64,000 nucleotides of DNA from Oleidesulfovibrio alaskensis DSM 16109 (GTDB taxonomy: Bacteria; Desulfobacterota; Desulfovibrionia; Desulfovibrionales; Desulfovibrionaceae), in contig NZ_AXWQ01000015.1 of assembly GCF_000482745.1 (NCBI RefSeq), forward strand, positions 1 through 64,000, written 5' to 3'. The translations under genes were made by a program, and so were the position numbers. The notes under the pieces are model-generated. The model was not told the origin of the DNA, made no database searches, and saw only the letters and a list, made by a program, of their open reading frames with translations. Numbering within the stretch: position 1 is the first letter of the stretch; each line of letters starts with the position of its first letter. Positions 52,064-60,428 of the stretch are shown here, piece after piece.

Positions 52064-53687
52064 CGGAAGTCACCTCCCTGAAGTCGTACGGCCCGTGTGT
52101 GACCACAGGTTCTTCAACAAAGTTGTGATGCGGGGGAGGAGAAGGAACCTGCCATTCCAATGTCACGGCGTTCCAAGGATTGTCACCGGCCCGGGGGCCG
52201 CTGCGTGCTCCCTTGAACAGATTCCACAGCATGAGCAGAAGCCCTGCGGCCAGAATCCAGGATCCTACTGTGGAAATGAAATGCCCCGTGGTGTACTGCG
52301 GCAGATAGTCGTAATATCTGCGCGGCATGCCCTGCAGGCCGATGACGAAAAGCGGAAAGTACAGAACGTTGAAACCGATGAAAGTAACCAGACAGGAGAT
52401 GTTGGCCACTCTTTTGTTATACATCTTTCCGTATATTTTGGGGAACCAGTAATGCATGGCTCCGAACAGACCAAACCCGAGCCCGCCGAAAATGACATAA
52501 TGGAAGTGCGCGACAACAAAATATGTATCATGCACATGGATATCAGTTCCGGCCCCGCCCAGCACCAGTCCGGTAAGCCCACCTATGGAAAAGAGAAAGA
52601 TGAACGCCATGGCGTAGTACATGGGCGGTTCAAGATAGATGGACCCCTTGAACATGGTGGAAACCCAGTTGAACACCTTGATGGCAGAAGGAATGGCGAC
52701 GACAAATGTGAGAAACGAAAAAACCAGCACTGCGGTATCGCTCATGCCACTGGTGAACATATGATGCGCCCATACCAGTGAACCCGCAAAGGCTATGGCA
52801 AGGCTGGAAAAAGCGATCATCTTGTAGCCGAAGATTTTCTTGCGGGAAAATACCGGAATTATTTCGGAAATTACACCCATGGCGGGCAGAATCATTATGT
52901 ACACGGCCGGGTGTGAATATATCCAGAAAAGGTGCTGATACAGCAGCGGGTCGCCGCCTTTGGTGGCGTCAAACAGCCCCACCCCCATTACCCTTTCAAC
53001 CACAACCAGCAGCACGGTAATACCAAGCACCGGAGTGGCGAGTACCTGAATCCAGCCGGTGGCATACAGCGACCAGACAAAAAGAGGCAACCGGGTCCAT
53101 GTCATGCCCTCGGCCCGTAATCTGTGGATGGTGGTGATGAAATTGAGGCCGGTGAGTATGGAAGAAAAACCCAGAACAAATACGGCTGCAAGAGCCACGT
53201 TGACGTTTGTGGTGGTCACGTTGCTGAAGGGGACGTAAAACGTCCAGCCCGTGTCCGGCGGACCGTCACCCGTAAAGAGAGAGCTGAGCGCGAGCACGGC
53301 ACCGGTGACATAAAGCCACCATGAAAAATTGTTCAGGCGGGGAAAGGAGACATCCTCGGCCCCTATCTGAATGGGAAGAAAGATATTGCCGAATGCGGCC
53401 GGAATGCTGGGGATGACCACCAGAAAAATCATGACCACGCCATGCAGCGTGAATATGGCATTGTATGTCTGCGCGTCCATGATGGTTTTTCCGGGGGCGA
53501 TAAGCTCAAGGCGTACAAGAAAGCCAAGAAGCAGCCCCACGAGGAAAAATCCGATTATACCATAGAAATACAGTATGCCGATACGTTTGTGGTCTGTTGA
53601 AAAAATCCATGAACCGATGCTGTTTTTTGTGCCCTGCAACGGTCCCCAGAAGCCCCGGGAAGTCTGAACCGCGTCAGCCGTAGCCAT
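52056..53687 (-). CDS. coxA: Cytochrome c oxidase subunit I, haem-copper type A2
   Basis: A 543-residue catalytic subunit with twelve membrane helices. It has the haem ligand in FTLHGVVMIF and the CuB region IYSHPAVYIMILPAMGVISEIIPVF. Next come AHHMFTSG, GTDIHVHDTYFVVAHFHYVIFGG with the two haem histidines. HPAVY in place of HPEVY, with the Tyr-Ser before it, marks the A2 group. ATG 53687 follows AGAGGTGG. It reduces O2 to water and would protect this sulfate reducer at low oxygen. Confidence 0.94.
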   Translation of the reverse strand: MATADAVQTSRGFWGPLQGTKNSIGSWIFSTDHKRIGILYFYGIIGFFLVGLLLGFLVRLELIAPGKTIMDAQTYNAIFTLHGVVMIFLVVIPSIPAAFGNIFLPIQIGAEDVSFPRLNNFSWWLYVTGAVLALSSLFTGDGPPDTGWTFYVPFSNVTTTNVNVALAAVFVLGFSSILTGLNFITTIHRLRAEGMTWTRLPLFVWSLYATGWIQVLATPVLGITVLLVVVERVMGVGLFDATKGGDPLLYQHLFWIYSHPAVYIMILPAMGVISEIIPVFSRKKIFGYKMIAFSSLAIAFAGSLVWAHHMFTSGMSDTAVLVFSFLTFVVAIPSAIKVFNWVSTMFKGSIYLEPPMYYAMAFIFLFSIGGLTGLVLGGAGTDIHVHDTYFVVAHFHYVIFGGLGFGLFGAMHYWFPKIYGKMYNKRVANISCLVTFIGFNVLYFPLFVIGLQGMPRRYYDYLPQYTTGHFISTVGSWILAAGLLLMLWNLFKGARSGPRAGDNPWNAVTLEWQVPSPPPHHNFVEEPVVTHGPYDFREVTSDE

Positions 53688-53733
53688 AACCACCTCTCAC
53701 TTGGGACGTTTAGCTTATTGTTGTGCCGCTAAG

Positions 53734-54675
53734 TCAGTTTCTTTTTTTTCCGCCGCGCAAAAGAAGAAAGAGGAACAAAGCTATGCCGGAAAGAACCACA
53801 ATTCCTGCAATACGCATAAAGTCGAATACATAGCGTTTTCCTTCCGGGTCGTATGTAAAACAATATGCCAGCACTCGTTTTACAGACAGTCCCACTTTTC
53901 CTTCTGCCGCTTCCGTTGCAGCCATGGTGATGTCAAAAGGCAGGAAACCGCTGCCATACAGGTAGCGGACTATTTTCCCCTCAGGCGACACCGCCACAAG
54001 AACTACAGGGTGGATGAAGTCTCTGCCCTGTCTTTGAAAGCGGAAACCGATGCTGTCCATAAATGCATCGATGTTATGTTTGTCACCGGTGAGAAACAGC
54101 CATGCTTCGGGTGGAAAAGCGTTATCAAGGGCCTGCATGTAATTGGCTTTTTTGCGGGCTGCCAGCTCGGGGGTATCCAGTTCGTCAAAACTGACGCTGA
54201 GCACCTTATAATCTTTGCCGGGGGTAAGGGTGACACCGGGCAGTACGCTGGCTATGGAACTCATCAGAATATTGCATACCGTGGGGCAGGAATAATAAAC
54301 AGGGGCGACAATGGTCGGTTTGTCCATAACGGATCGAATATCGACCACGCGCCCCTGTGAGTCTGTGAAGCTAAGTCCTTCGGGCACATACTGCCCGAGC
54401 TTTTCATCCACTTCTGCCGCCTGGGGGGCGGCAGAAGCGGATGGATGAACATGGGCGTCCTCTTTCTGAGGCATCCCCTCCGCTGCCGTATGGGCTTCGT
54501 GGCCGGTATCTTCGTGCCCGTGCCCTGTCTCGGCATGTGGCACTGCTGCCGGCCGGGCTTCCGGATTCTGCATGGTATGAGCTGTATGCTCTTCGGCTGC
54601 AGCGGGTATGCCGGTAATGGCAAGCAGGCAGAAGACCACAACAGCTGCTATTGACAGCAAGGCAGGCATCTTCAT
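53734..54675 (-). CDS. SCO1/SenC copper chaperone, His-rich
   Basis: A 313-residue exported protein that loads copper into the CuA centre. The N-terminus has a Sec signal (to about residue 27). Then a 60-residue segment rich in His, Glu and Pro (HTAHTM, HAETGHGHEDTGHEAH, DAHVHP) may collect copper. The thioredoxin-fold SCO domain has CPTVC (YYSCPTVCNIL) and the His ligand in RDFIHPVVLV. A C-terminal helix at about 290-310 anchors it. It comes right before coxA in the operon. The His-rich insert is longer than in most members. Confidence 0.9.
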   Translation of the reverse strand: MKMPALLSIAAVVVFCLLAITGIPAAAEEHTAHTMQNPEARPAAVPHAETGHGHEDTGHEAHTAAEGMPQKEDAHVHPSASAAPQAAEVDEKLGQYVPEGLSFTDSQGRVVDIRSVMDKPTIVAPVYYSCPTVCNILMSSIASVLPGVTLTPGKDYKVLSVSFDELDTPELAARKKANYMQALDNAFPPEAWLFLTGDKHNIDAFMDSIGFRFQRQGRDFIHPVVLVAVSPEGKIVRYLYGSGFLPFDITMAATEAAEGKVGLSVKRVLAYCFTYDPEGKRYVFDFMRIAGIVVLSGIALFLFLLLRGGKKRN

Positions 54676-54702
54676 GGGGACCCTCCGAAAGATGACGGAT
54701 GC

Positions 54703-55014
54703 TTAGAACTTTGCGATGTGGTCGGCCAGAGTCTTGATCTGCTCGTCGTTGAGGCGCTTCATGATATTGATCATGACACTTTTTTTAGATCCGCCGAAAG
54801 AACCGTCGAGGTAGCCTTTCATGTTTTTATACAGCTGTTCGGCGCTCTGCCCCTTGATTGGTTCGCCGACCCCCATGGCCAGTTTGCTGCCGTCGGCGCC
54901 GTGGCACCCTGCACACATTCTGTACAGTGAGGCTCCGTCTTCAGCTGCCGTGGCAATGGCTGCTCCGGTTCCGAGAACAAGGCACAGGCTCATGATTGCG
55001 ATCAGTTTTTTCAT
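54703..55014 (-). CDS. Cytochrome c553
   Basis: A 103-residue periplasmic monohaem cytochrome. The signal peptide runs to AAIATAA (about 23). The haem site is CAGCH near residue 34 and the distal Met is expected in KKSVMINIM near 81. Length, charge and motif fit Desulfovibrio cytochrome c553. It is the first gene of the cox cluster and the likely electron donor of the oxidase. ATG 55014 follows GGAGG; a longer frame exists but has no signal. Confidence 0.92.
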   Translation of the reverse strand: MKKLIAIMSLCLVLGTGAAIATAAEDGASLYRMCAGCHGADGSKLAMGVGEPIKGQSAEQLYKNMKGYLDGSFGGSKKSVMINIMKRLNDEQIKTLADHIAKF

Positions 55015-55130
55015 TACATCCTCCGTATTTATGGGTATTGGAACATGGGACATGCAGTCCATATTGCAAACAATACTAACAGTGCATGTATAATAAACGC
55101 AACGTCTTCATGCATTTATTTTGTTATGCC

Positions 55131-55160
55131 CAAAAAAAAGAGCGCCCGCAGGCGCTCTCT
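55131..55160 (-). terminator. Terminator of the yajC-secDF operon
   Basis: Stem GAGCGCC/GGCGCTC with loop CGCA at 55140-55157. On the minus strand a run of eight T follows. It lies behind the secF stop at 55188. Confidence 0.85.
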
Positions 55161-55187
55161 TGTTTGTCAATGAATGACCGGAAAGGC

Positions 55188-56258
55188 TCAGGGGGTATCC
55201 TGAGCAGGTTCTTCTGCAGGCACATCCACCCCGAGCATGAGCAGGATGGGGCTTGCGACGAAGATGGACGAATAGGTACCTACGCCCACACCTATCAGCA
55301 TGGCCAGCGCGAAGTCGTGGATAACGCCGCCTCCGAGGAAGTACAGCGTGATGATGACAAGCAGCGTGGTGCCGGATGTCAGGATGGTCCGGCTCAACGT
55401 CTGGTTGATGGCCAGGTTGATTACCGAACCGAGCGATTCGTTCTGGTGCGACAGCCGGTATTCGCGGATACGGTCGTAGACAATGATGGTGTCGTTCAGC
55501 GAGTACCCGATAATGGTCAGCAGCGCTGCCACGATGGTCAGGTCAAACTCCTTGTCCAGCAAGGAAAAAAGCCCCACCGTAATGGTTACGTCGTGTATGA
55601 GCGCCACAAGCGCCCCCAGTGCGAAGTTGAGCTTCAGCTTCCAGCAGAGCGCAAGCGTAAGCAGCAAGGCGGCAAACACCAGACCTGCTTTGCTTATACC
55701 CAGCTGGCCCAGCAGATACATGCCGGTGGCAAGGGCCGCGGCCATGATACCCGCGGTGAACCAGCGTTGTTCAAAACGGCCTGAGATGTAAATGGCAATG
55801 AGCAGCACGGCGAAGTAAAGAGCTTCAACCGCTTTCGAGCGCAGATCGGCCCCTACTTTCGGGCCTACCATTTCCAGCCGTTTGATTTCATAGCTGGCCC
55901 CCGGAAGTTTTCCGGTAAAAGCCTGTGCAATGTCACTGCGCAGATCTTCGGGATTTTCTCCCGCCTGCGAAACGCGCACGAGGTATTCATTGTCTGCGCT
56001 GTCTCCGAAACGCTGCACGCTCAGTCCAGGAAGGTTAAGGTCTTCCAGACTGCTCTTGATGGCGGCCGGCTCGACGGAGCGGTCAAACTGCACCTGCACC
56101 ACCACCCCGCCGGCAAAGTCAATTCCGTAGCTCGGGCCGCCTTTGATGAAAAGCGAAAGCAGCCCGACAAGGAGAACCACTCCGGAAAGGCACAGAGATA
56201 TTTTGCGCAGACCGACAAAATCAATATTGATATCGGGCTTTATTATGGACAATCCCAT
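55188..56258 (-). CDS. secF: Protein translocase subunit SecF
   Basis: A 356-residue membrane protein with six helices that works with SecD to pull exported proteins through SecYEG, using the proton gradient. The start GLSIIKPDINIDFVGLRKI and YGIDFAGGVVVQVQFDRS (with the GIDFxGG motif) are the family N-terminus. The helix pair near 250-300 has DVTITVGLFSLL and IIGYSLNDTIIVYDRIRE. It follows secD after 12 bases. A long charged C-terminal tail is absent, as usual. Confidence 0.95.
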   Translation of the reverse strand: MGLSIIKPDINIDFVGLRKISLCLSGVVLLVGLLSLFIKGGPSYGIDFAGGVVVQVQFDRSVEPAAIKSSLEDLNLPGLSVQRFGDSADNEYLVRVSQAGENPEDLRSDIAQAFTGKLPGASYEIKRLEMVGPKVGADLRSKAVEALYFAVLLIAIYISGRFEQRWFTAGIMAAALATGMYLLGQLGISKAGLVFAALLLTLALCWKLKLNFALGALVALIHDVTITVGLFSLLDKEFDLTIVAALLTIIGYSLNDTIIVYDRIREYRLSHQNESLGSVINLAINQTLSRTILTSGTTLLVIITLYFLGGGVIHDFALAMLIGVGVGTYSSIFVASPILLMLGVDVPAEEPAQDTP

Positions 56259-56270
56259 GAATTCCTCTCC

Positions 56271-57863
56271 TTAGATGCTGAGCTTTCGGCCCTGGCGTTT
56301 CAGGCTCCAGATATCCATAAGCACGCGCGATACAAAGATAGCGGTGAACATGGAGGCCAGAATGCCGAGACTCAGCGTGACGGCAAAACCGCGTATCGGG
56401 CCGGTTCCGAACTGATACAGAATGACAGCCGCTATGATGGTGGTGATGTTGGCATCCACAATGGTCAGAGTGGCCCTGCTGTACCCTTCCTGAATGGCTG
56501 CCCGGGGGGTTAGCCCCTTACGCAGTTCTTCCCGGATTCGTTCGAAGATCAGTACGTTGGCGTCTACGGCCATCCCCAGTGTCAGGATGATGCCGGCAAT
56601 GCCCGGCAGCGTCAGGGTTGCCCCGAATCCGGCAAGGCCAGCAAGGATGAGCACCAGAGTGAAACTGAGTGCCACGTTGGCAACCAGACCGGCGAAACCG
56701 TAGTAGACAACCATGAATATGACCACCAGCACACCGCCGGCCAGAGCCGCGGTGACACCCTGGTCAATGGACTGCTGGCCCAGCGAAGGGCCGACAGACC
56801 GTTCTTCAAGAATATGTACCGGTGCGGGCAATGCGCCGGCACGCAGCACAAGCGCAAGGTCGTGTGCTTCGGCATCGCTGAAGCGGCCTGTGATGCTGGC
56901 CCGCCCGCCTCTGATTTTTTCCTGAATAACAGGCGCGGAGTACACTTTGCCGTCCAGCACAATGGCCATCCGCTTACCTTTGTTTTCACCGGTCACCAGT
57001 TCAAACATCCGTGCCCCGCGGTCGTTGAAGGTCATGATGACGTAGGGCTGGTTGAACTGGTCGAAGCTGGCGCGGGCGTCCACAATATTTTCGCCGGTCA
57101 TTACCGCTTCGCGGTTGACTACAACGGGTATCGAGGCACCCGAGGCGCCCCGTTCCTGCATCTCGCGGATTTCAGTTCCGGGCGGAACAATGCCTCTGGC
57201 CACATTGGCGGGATCCACATCGTCGCGCACCATCTTGAACTCAAGGTGGGCGGTTTTGCCGATGATCTGGATGGCCCTTTCCGGATCGTTAAGGCCGGGC
57301 AGCTGCACCTGAATGCGGTTGTCCTGCTGCTTGCGTATGTCGGGTTCGGCCACGCCGAACTGGTCAATACGGTTGCGGATGGTTTTAACGGCCTGATCAA
57401 GTGCCAGATTAGAAAGATACTTTTTGTACTCAGAGCTGAAGGCCAGAGAATATTTCACCCTGCCGTCGTTCAGCACCTGAGGGGGCGAAACAGTAAGTCT
57501 TTCGAACTGTTTTTTCAGCAGGCTATCCAGTTCACCCCGCTGCTCTTTTTTCAGCAGAATGAATTCCAGCCGGTCTCCTGCGACCACGCGGGGCCGCATA
57601 AGAAAAATTCCTTCGTCACGCGCGATCTCACGCAGATCATTTCCCGTCTGGGACAATGCGTTTTCCAGCGCTTTGTCCACATCTACACCCAGTGTCAGAT
57701 GAATACCGCCCATAAGGTCAAGGCCGAGGCTGACTTTGTTGTCGGGCAGGATTTTCTGCAACGGGGAGGATTTGAAGGCGGGAATGCTAGGCAGTGTATA
57801 GGCCAGCCCCATCACTGCCACAACGAGTGTGAGCGCGATTCTCCATCGCAGGCCCTCTTTCAT
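56271..57863 (-). CDS. secD: Protein translocase subunit SecD
   Basis: A 530-residue membrane protein with six helices and a large periplasmic P1 domain. The pattern LGLDLMGGIHLTLGVDVDKAL near 50 and KMVRD near 235 belong to P1. The C-terminal part has VGPSLGQQSIDQGV, GMAVDANVLIFERIREELRKG and TTIIAAVILYQFGTGPIRGFAVTLSLG, the family core. ATG 57863 follows GAGGAG, while a longer frame to 57896 lacks a ribosome binding site. It is cotranscribed with yajC and secF. The gene is intact. Confidence 0.95.
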   Translation of the reverse strand: MKEGLRWRIALTLVVAVMGLAYTLPSIPAFKSSPLQKILPDNKVSLGLDLMGGIHLTLGVDVDKALENALSQTGNDLREIARDEGIFLMRPRVVAGDRLEFILLKKEQRGELDSLLKKQFERLTVSPPQVLNDGRVKYSLAFSSEYKKYLSNLALDQAVKTIRNRIDQFGVAEPDIRKQQDNRIQVQLPGLNDPERAIQIIGKTAHLEFKMVRDDVDPANVARGIVPPGTEIREMQERGASGASIPVVVNREAVMTGENIVDARASFDQFNQPYVIMTFNDRGARMFELVTGENKGKRMAIVLDGKVYSAPVIQEKIRGGRASITGRFSDAEAHDLALVLRAGALPAPVHILEERSVGPSLGQQSIDQGVTAALAGGVLVVIFMVVYYGFAGLVANVALSFTLVLILAGLAGFGATLTLPGIAGIILTLGMAVDANVLIFERIREELRKGLTPRAAIQEGYSRATLTIVDANITTIIAAVILYQFGTGPIRGFAVTLSLGILASMFTAIFVSRVLMDIWSLKRQGRKLSI

Positions 57864-57990
57864 TGCAACTCCTCTATTCAGTGGGCTGAAAAACACGCCG
57901 TTGTGTACCTGCTGCTGCAGGCAGGCGTGCCTTGTCGCCCGATGCGGGGCATCAGGCTTCTTTACAACAAAAAAGCAAGCATTCAGGCAG

Positions 57991-58016
57991 AAAAGACCGC
58001 GGGAGGCGGTCTTTTC
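57991..58016 (-). terminator. Hairpin between yajC and secD
   Basis: Perfect 10-bp arms AAAAGACCGC/GCGGTCTTTT with loop GGGAG. On the minus strand T residues follow. It lies about 35 bases behind yajC and would lower, but need not stop, transcription into secD. Confidence 0.6.
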
Positions 58017-58049
58017 TGTATGCTTGCATAAAAAGACGCCGGAGCGTCG

Positions 58050-58409
58050 TTATTTCTTGCTGTCCTTGGCGGGTTCTTCTTTTTTGCCGTTTTTGGGATC
58101 GGCAAGACCGGAAATGAAACCGCGGCCGACTTTGACGACAGTCTGCCCGAGGTCAACGGACAGCCATTCATCACTCACTTCGACGATACGTCCATACAGG
58201 CCGCCGCCGGTGATCACACGGTCACCTTTTTTCAGGTTACCAAGCATTTCGCGATGCTCTTTTGCCTTTTTCTGCTGAGGCCGGATGAGCATGAAGTAGA
58301 AAATCGCGAACATCAGAATCAGGGGCACAAAGCTCATGATCGGGTTGCCACCCTGTGCTCCGGCTTCCGCGCCGGCACCCATGGCATAGGCCACACTAGT
58401 CGAGAACAT
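58050..58409 (-). CDS. yajC: Preprotein translocase subunit YajC
   Basis: A 119-residue membrane protein that joins SecDF. One membrane helix (about 24-42, MSFVPLILMFAIFYFMLIRPQQKK) is followed by the family motif KEHREMLGNLKKGDRVITGGGLYGRIVEVSDEWLSVDLG. The C-terminal tail is rich in Lys and Glu. The ATG follows GGAGGATAT. It is first in the yajC-secD-secF order that many bacteria share. Confidence 0.94.
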   Translation of the reverse strand: MFSTSVAYAMGAGAEAGAQGGNPIMSFVPLILMFAIFYFMLIRPQQKKAKEHREMLGNLKKGDRVITGGGLYGRIVEVSDEWLSVDLGQTVVKVGRGFISGLADPKNGKKEEPAKDSKK

Positions 58410-58511
58410 ATATCCTCCTTGCCAGTCAGGTTTCTTGCGTTGCAGCCCGCAGATGCGGGAAAACGCAATCTACCTACCTGCTTGAACAGAAACTTTCAAC
58501 GCTTTTCTGGA

Positions 58512-59267
58512 CTAGTTGGTACCCACGTACATGTTACCGTAAGGCCTGTGCGAAAAAGGCTTCACCTTGGCAAAGTCAGCGTCCAGCACCATGGCCGCGT
58601 CCATTCCGAATTCGGTGCAGAAGTCGCGGACATGCTTTGTTATGAATGCCGTGTCTTCGGGCGTGAGCGGTTCAAAATGCAGCCCCGGCCCCAACTGGTA
58701 TCGGGGTACGGTGCCGCGGATGTATATTACGCCGCCGTGCATGCCCGTTCCCAGACTTCTGCCGGTAATGGGGGCTTCGGGCTTGGAAGTATCCATGCCC
58801 AGCAGGATGATGGCTCCGCCGGCCATGTATTCTCCCAGAAAGTCTCCTGCCTTACCGCCGGCAACAATCACAGGGGATTTGTCCATATAGGCTTTCATAT
58901 GAATTCCCACGCGGTATCCCACGTCTGACCGGACAAGTATTCTGCCGCCGCGCATGGCATAGCCCAGAACGTCTCCTGCCATGCCGTTGATAACAATGGT
59001 GCCGTCATCCATGGTGTTGCCCACGCCGTCCTGCGCGTTGCCTTCCACCCGTATGGCCGGCCCGCGCATAAAAGCGCCCAGATCCTGTCCCGGCACGCCG
59101 TGCAGAATAAAGCGGACATCTCCTTCGACGGCGTTACCGATATACCGCTGTCCACGGATATTGAATATTTCCACCGTGTCGGCACCGTTTTCCAGCGCGG
59201 TGTGAATCTGCTCATTAAGTTGCCGGTAGTATACTCCGGCGGCATCTATTTCCACTTTTTTGCCCAT
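58512..59267 (-). CDS. Glutamate synthase GXGXG domain protein (split GltB, domain 3)
   Basis: A 251-residue protein that is only the GXGXG beta-helix domain of the large glutamate synthase subunit. The repeats are visible: GNAVEGDVRFILHGVPGQDLGAFM, GVGNTMDDGTIVINGMAGDVLGYAMRGGRILVRS and GKAGDFLGEYMAGGAIILLG. In the usual enzyme it lies at the C-terminus of one 1500-residue chain; here it is a separate gene, as in archaea and other sulfate reducers. The ATG 59267 comes one base after the stop of the amidotransferase gene. It is last in the three-gene set. Confidence 0.88.
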   Translation of the reverse strand: MGKKVEIDAAGVYYRQLNEQIHTALENGADTVEIFNIRGQRYIGNAVEGDVRFILHGVPGQDLGAFMRGPAIRVEGNAQDGVGNTMDDGTIVINGMAGDVLGYAMRGGRILVRSDVGYRVGIHMKAYMDKSPVIVAGGKAGDFLGEYMAGGAIILLGMDTSKPEAPITGRSLGTGMHGGVIYIRGTVPRYQLGPGLHFEPLTPEDTAFITKHVRDFCTEFGMDAAMVLDADFAKVKPFSHRPYGNMYVGTN

Positions 59268-59268
59268 G

Positions 59269-60363
59269 TCACGCCTCCACTTCAACAATGACAGGTTCAC
59301 CGGCTTTGGGCGCCCATACTCTGTCAAGTTCGGGACACACTTCACGGATGGAGCTTTCTTCGCTGGACATGAACACCATGTCATCTTTTTCCGCCACAAT
59401 AAGAGGACGGAGCTTTACACGGTCATTCAGGCCCATCATGCTTTTGCCGTCGGTGACCAGAATGGCAAACGGACCGTTGAGCATGGCCGAACCGTACACC
59501 ATGCGCAAAGCCTCGCACGCCCTGCGCTCGTCTTCGGGCATTCTGTCTATCTCATCCCAGAAAGGCGGGGCGAAAACTCTGCTTGCCATGCGTTTGCTCA
59601 GGCCGTGCTTGCGGATAAGAAGATCAAGCAGATACGCAACAACTTCAGTATCTGTCATCAATGTGCACTCATAATCATGCTGACACAGATACCGCTTGTT
59701 GATGCCGTATGAAGATATTTCGCCGTTGTGCACAATGGCCCAGTCCAGAATGGTGAACGGGTGCGCGCCGCCCCACCATCCGGGCGTATTGGTCGGAAAA
59801 CGGTTGTGTCCCGTCCATATATACGCGTTGTATTCGTCCAGCCTGAAAAAATCGGCTATGTCTTCCGGAAAACCAACCCCTTTGAATGCCCCCATATTTT
59901 TTCCTGACGAAAAAACAAACGCTCCGGCCACTGTTTTATTGATATGCATGACCACGCTGACCACATAGTCGGCCTCGTCCAGATGTTCCCATCGGGGGCG
60001 CACCTGTCTGGGCGTGACAAAAAAACGCCATACAATGGGCGGATTTTTGATGGCCGGAGTTTTTCTGGTGGGAATGGGCTGAGACTCCGCAATGTCGAAG
60101 AATTCTTTGATAACCTTTTCCGCCTTGTCCAGAGATGTCTGGTCGTCACACATCAGGTGGAAGGCATACTTGTCGGCGTGGTGAGGATAAATGCCGTAAG
60201 CGGCAAAACCACCGCCCAGTCCGTTGCCCCTGTCATGCATGGTGCACATGGCGCTTATGGGCATGGAACCGGAAATGAGATTTTTCTTCCTGTCAATGAC
60301 ACCGAAGACACCACATCCGGAAATGTCTTTATCAAACTGCCAGAATGTATCCGGAGCTTTCAT
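59269..60363 (-). CDS. Glutamate synthase amidotransferase domain (split GltB, domain 1)
   Basis: A 364-residue class II glutamine amidotransferase. The family start SGCGVFGVIDRK holds the likely nucleophile Cys17, exposed only after an N-terminal piece is removed, since Cys is not at position 2. Further pieces are IWTGHNRFPTNTPGWWGGAHPF, VHNGEISSYG and TDTEVVAYLLDLL, which bind glutamine. It sets free ammonia for the FMN part encoded upstream. It sits 65 bases behind the FMN-domain gene and one base before the GXGXG gene. Confidence 0.88.
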   Translation of the reverse strand: MKAPDTFWQFDKDISGCGVFGVIDRKKNLISGSMPISAMCTMHDRGNGLGGGFAAYGIYPHHADKYAFHLMCDDQTSLDKAEKVIKEFFDIAESQPIPTRKTPAIKNPPIVWRFFVTPRQVRPRWEHLDEADYVVSVVMHINKTVAGAFVFSSGKNMGAFKGVGFPEDIADFFRLDEYNAYIWTGHNRFPTNTPGWWGGAHPFTILDWAIVHNGEISSYGINKRYLCQHDYECTLMTDTEVVAYLLDLLIRKHGLSKRMASRVFAPPFWDEIDRMPEDERRACEALRMVYGSAMLNGPFAILVTDGKSMMGLNDRVKLRPLIVAEKDDMVFMSSEESSIREVCPELDRVWAPKAGEPVIVEVEA

Positions 60364-60428
60364 GTCGTTCTCCTGTCGCCGGATTAGTCCGGCCTGACGG
60401 CAAAAAGAGCCGCCCGAGCATTTTCGGG

